From positions 248,001 through 312,000 of the forward strand of contig NZ_JAUFQJ010000015.1 of assembly GCF_030409685.1 (NCBI RefSeq): a stretch of 64,000 bases of DNA, written 5' to 3'. The stretch is from Ferruginibacter paludis. Lineage in GTDB: Bacteria; Bacteroidota; Bacteroidia; Chitinophagales; Chitinophagaceae. The translations under genes and the position numbers were made by a program. The notes below the pieces were generated by a model. It was not told where the DNA came from and did no database searches. It saw only the letters and a list, made by a program, of their open reading frames with translations. Below are positions 63,129 to 64,000 of this stretch, one piece after another. Each line of letters opens with the position of its first letter. Within the stretch, counting starts at the first letter, position 1.

Positions 63129-63200
63129 GGTTCGTTGGTGTAACGGCTAACATCACAGATTGTCGATCTGTTGAAACGGGTTCGATTCCCGTACGAACCG
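63129..63200 (+). tRNA. tRNA-Asp(GUC)
   Basis: Canonical cloverleaf: acceptor GGTTCGT/ACGAACC, D-stem GTGT/ACAT, anticodon arm ACAGA-TTGTCGA-TCTGT, T-arm ACGGG-TTCGATT-CCCGT, discriminator G. CCA not encoded. Only four bases from the preceding gene. Confidence 0.9.
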
Positions 63201-63223
63201 CAAACCCAAATTGAAAACAAGAA

Positions 63224-63296
63224 GTTGTCTCTAGCTTAACAGGCAAAGTAGCACACTGTGAATGTGAAGAACAAGGTTCGAGTCCCGGAGACAACC
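63224..63296 (+). tRNA. tRNA-His(GUG), weak arms
   Basis: Acceptor GTTGTCT/AGACAAC; anticodon arm CACA-CTGTGAA-TGTG gives GTG. The T-stem CAAGG/CCCGG has two mismatches. The discriminator is C as expected for His, but no G at position -1 is encoded. Confidence 0.72.
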
Positions 63297-63306
63297 AGAT
63301 TAAAAT

Positions 63307-63379
63307 TGGCTCATAGCTCAATGGTTAGAGCAGGAACCTTATACGTTCCAGGTTAACAGTTCGAGCCTGTTTGAGCCAA
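63307..63379 (+). tRNA. tRNA-Ile(UAU)
   Basis: Full cloverleaf with acceptor TGGCTCA/TGAGCCA and anticodon arm GGAAC-CTTATAC-GTTCC. The anticodon TAT reads AUA directly, which is uncommon in bacteria that use a lysidine-modified CAU tRNA; it is frequent in phage and mobile tRNA sets. Confidence 0.88.
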
Positions 63380-63392
63380 CGTTAAAAAATAA

Positions 63393-63486
63393 TGCGGTTG
63401 AGTGTAATGGTAACATCATCTTCTTCCTCTGTTTCTAAGAGGTAAACATAAGAAGGTTGTATCCGGTTCAAGTCCGGAAGCCGCAC
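63393..63486 (+). tRNA. tRNA-like gene with 30-nt anticodon loop
   Basis: Acceptor TGCGGTT/AGCCGCA, D-stem GTGT/ACAT, T-arm TCCGG-TTCAAGT-CCGGA and anticodon stem ATCTT/AAGGT all pair. Between the anticodon stem halves lie 30 bases (63423-63452) instead of seven, holding a CCTCT/AGAGG hairpin. Removing 23 bases could leave CTTCCAG, anticodon TCC (Gly), but other excisions are equally possible. A class II variable arm does not explain it, since the insert is inside the anticodon arm. Confidence 0.6.
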
Positions 63487-63490
63487 AAAC

Positions 63491-63563
63491 TGGCTCATAG
63501 TTCAACGGATAAGAATACTGCGCTACGAACGCAGAGATAAAAGTTCGATTCTTTTTGAGCCAA
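63491..63563 (+). tRNA. tRNA-Arg(ACG)
   Basis: Acceptor TGGCTCA/TGAGCCA, anticodon arm CTGCG-CTACGAA-CGCAG, T-arm AAAAG-TTCGATT-CTTTT. The anticodon ACG would be deaminated to ICG by TadA. The acceptor is identical to that of tRNA-Ile(UAU) in this array. Confidence 0.88.
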
Positions 63564-63571
63564 CAACAAAT

Positions 63572-63642
63572 TGCGGTTTAGAGTAACGGTAACTCAAAGG
63601 TCTCATAAGCCTTATATGCAAGTTCGAATCTTGTGGCCGCAA
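63572..63642 (+). tRNA. tRNA-Met or Ile2 (CAU)
   Basis: Acceptor TGCGGTT/GGCCGCA, D-stem GAGT/ACTC, anticodon arm AAGGT-CTCATAA-GCCTT, T-arm GCAAG-TTCGAAT-CTTGT, discriminator A. The first pair is T-A, so elongator Met or lysidine-modified Ile is more likely than initiator. Confidence 0.87.
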
Positions 63643-63653
63643 CAAAAGATTTT

Positions 63654-63726
63654 GATGGCTTAACTCAATTGGCAGAGTGCTATCCTGATACGATAGTGGT
63701 TAAAGGTTCAAGTCCTTTAGTCATCA
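63654..63726 (+). tRNA. tRNA-Ile(GAU)
   Basis: Acceptor GATGGCT/AGTCATC, D-stem ACTC/GAGT, anticodon arm CTATC-CTGATAC-GATAG, T-arm AAAGG-TTCAAGT-CCTTT. Normal cloverleaf. Confidence 0.9.
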
Positions 63727-63732
63727 CAAAAC

Positions 63733-63810
63733 AGTTTCGTAGCTCAATGGTCAGATGCATCCCGATATTTATCGGGAGGGTTGAAGGTTCAAATCCTTCC
63801 GGAACTACCA
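63733..63810 (+). tRNA. tRNA with abnormal (8-nt or collapsed) anticodon loop
   Basis: Acceptor AGTTTCG/CGGAACT and T-arm GAAGG-TTCAAAT-CCTTC pair, and CCA is encoded. The anticodon arm is TCCCG-ATATTTAT-CGGGA, an eight-base loop; alternatively it folds as an 8-bp stem TCCCGATA/TATCGGGA around TT. The D-stem has an extra T. Isotype cannot be assigned. Confidence 0.6.
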
Positions 63811-63813
63811 AAT

Positions 63814-63885
63814 GGATGAATAGCTCAATGGCAGAGCGGTGGCTTGTTAAGACGATGGTTGAAAGTTCGAATCTTTCTTCGTCCT
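63814..63885 (+). tRNA. tRNA-Asn(GUU)
   Basis: Acceptor GGATGAA/TTCGTCC, D-stem GCTC/GAGC, T-arm GAAAG-TTCGAAT-CTTTC. The loop TTGTTAA gives GTT. The anticodon stem GTGGC/GACGA has two mismatches, so folding is weaker than normal. Confidence 0.78.
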
Positions 63886-63896
63886 CAAAATATGTT

Positions 63897-63980
63897 GGAG
63901 AGTTGACAGAGTGGTATTGTAACGGCCCGCTAAGCCGTCATCGTTGAGTCGGTGCAAAGGTTCGAATCCTTTACTCTCCG
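63897..63980 (+). tRNA. tRNA-Ser(GCU), class II
   Basis: Acceptor GGAGAGT/ACTCTCC, anticodon arm ACGGC-CCGCTAA-GCCGT, a 16-base variable arm and T-arm AAAGG-TTCGAAT-CCTTT, discriminator G. Position 33 is C rather than U, as in the first gene of the array. About 20 bases remain after it before the window ends. Confidence 0.85.
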
Positions 63981-64000
63981 CAAAACCGGGTGGGCGGTTT

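Noticed and set aside
63223..63223. G-1 for tRNA-His
   Set aside because: The base before the acceptor is A, so the extra G of tRNA-His is not encoded here.
62950..63321. 123-codon minus-strand ORF across the tRNA array
   Set aside because: It is antisense to tRNA genes; its repeated patterns come from T-arm sequences.
63633..63947. 104-codon plus-strand ORF across the tRNA array
   Set aside because: It translates tRNA genes; repeated GSSPL/GSNPS segments are T-arms.
1..64000. CRISPR array, exosortase, integrase or rRNA
   Set aside because: I looked for repeat-spacer periodicity, exosortase and recombinase motifs and conserved rRNA segments and found none in the window.

Overview
The window reads as a chromosomal segment of a Bacteroidota bacterium, most likely a member of the Chitinophagaceae. 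I infer this from protein character (dense AsnB and GT4 exopolysaccharide genes, a CrtYcd-type carotenoid cluster, Uma2, a Uup-type ABC-F), moderate G+C, a near absence of Shine-Dalgarno sites, and several promoters close to the Bacteroidota TTTG/TAnnTTTG pattern. The species assignment is inference; no search was possible.

Layout. 1-11 kb holds housekeeping genes: a truncated secreted GH3 hexosaminidase fused to a serine hydrolase, an Uma2 nuclease-like protein, mutL, a small membrane protein, galM-galK, a DUF5009 membrane acyltransferase and a Uup-like ABC-F ATPase. 11-42 kb is a large surface or exopolysaccharide locus with about ten glycosyltransferases (GT2, GT4, GT11), two flippases (Wzx), two paralogous polytopic proteins that may be Wzy polymerases, two tandem O-acyltransferases, three AsnB-type amidotransferases, rfbB-rfbA without rfbC or rfbD, a UDP-sugar epimerase, a NodB-type deacetylase and two methyltransferases. 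42.3-50.5 kb is a light-responsive carotenoid cluster. It has a CarH-like B12-binding MerR regulator, an ECF sigma factor, two CrtI-type desaturases, CrtB, Idi, a CruF-like hydratase, CrtZ and CrtYcd, which together predict a hydroxylated monocyclic carotenoid of the saproxanthin/myxol type.

50.5-59 kb is a compact DNA-repair island: a DUF72 protein, umuC, umuD, a 2H phosphoesterase, two radical-SAM proteins (SPL-like and TIGR03916-like), a TIGR03915-like partner and two paralogous 122-residue unknown proteins. Five of these proteins carry a QxxLF pentapeptide, four of them at the extreme C terminus, which looks like a shared sliding-clamp tether. A REP-associated transposase (RAYT) with REP hairpins sits between umuD and umuC, and a further REP lies before the radical-SAM gene. 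59-61.9 kb has an A+T-rich orphan with a HEPN-like motif and a cation/proton antiporter.

61.9-64 kb is non-protein territory: a perfect 14-bp inverted repeat, two small-ORF/terminator units, and then a dense array of 12 different tRNA genes within about 1 kb that probably continues past the right edge. Several array members have abnormal anticodon loops (about 2, 8 or 30 nt, or C at position 33). The strongest candidates for something undescribed are the clamp-motif repair island with its 122-residue paralog pair, and the anomalous tRNA array.
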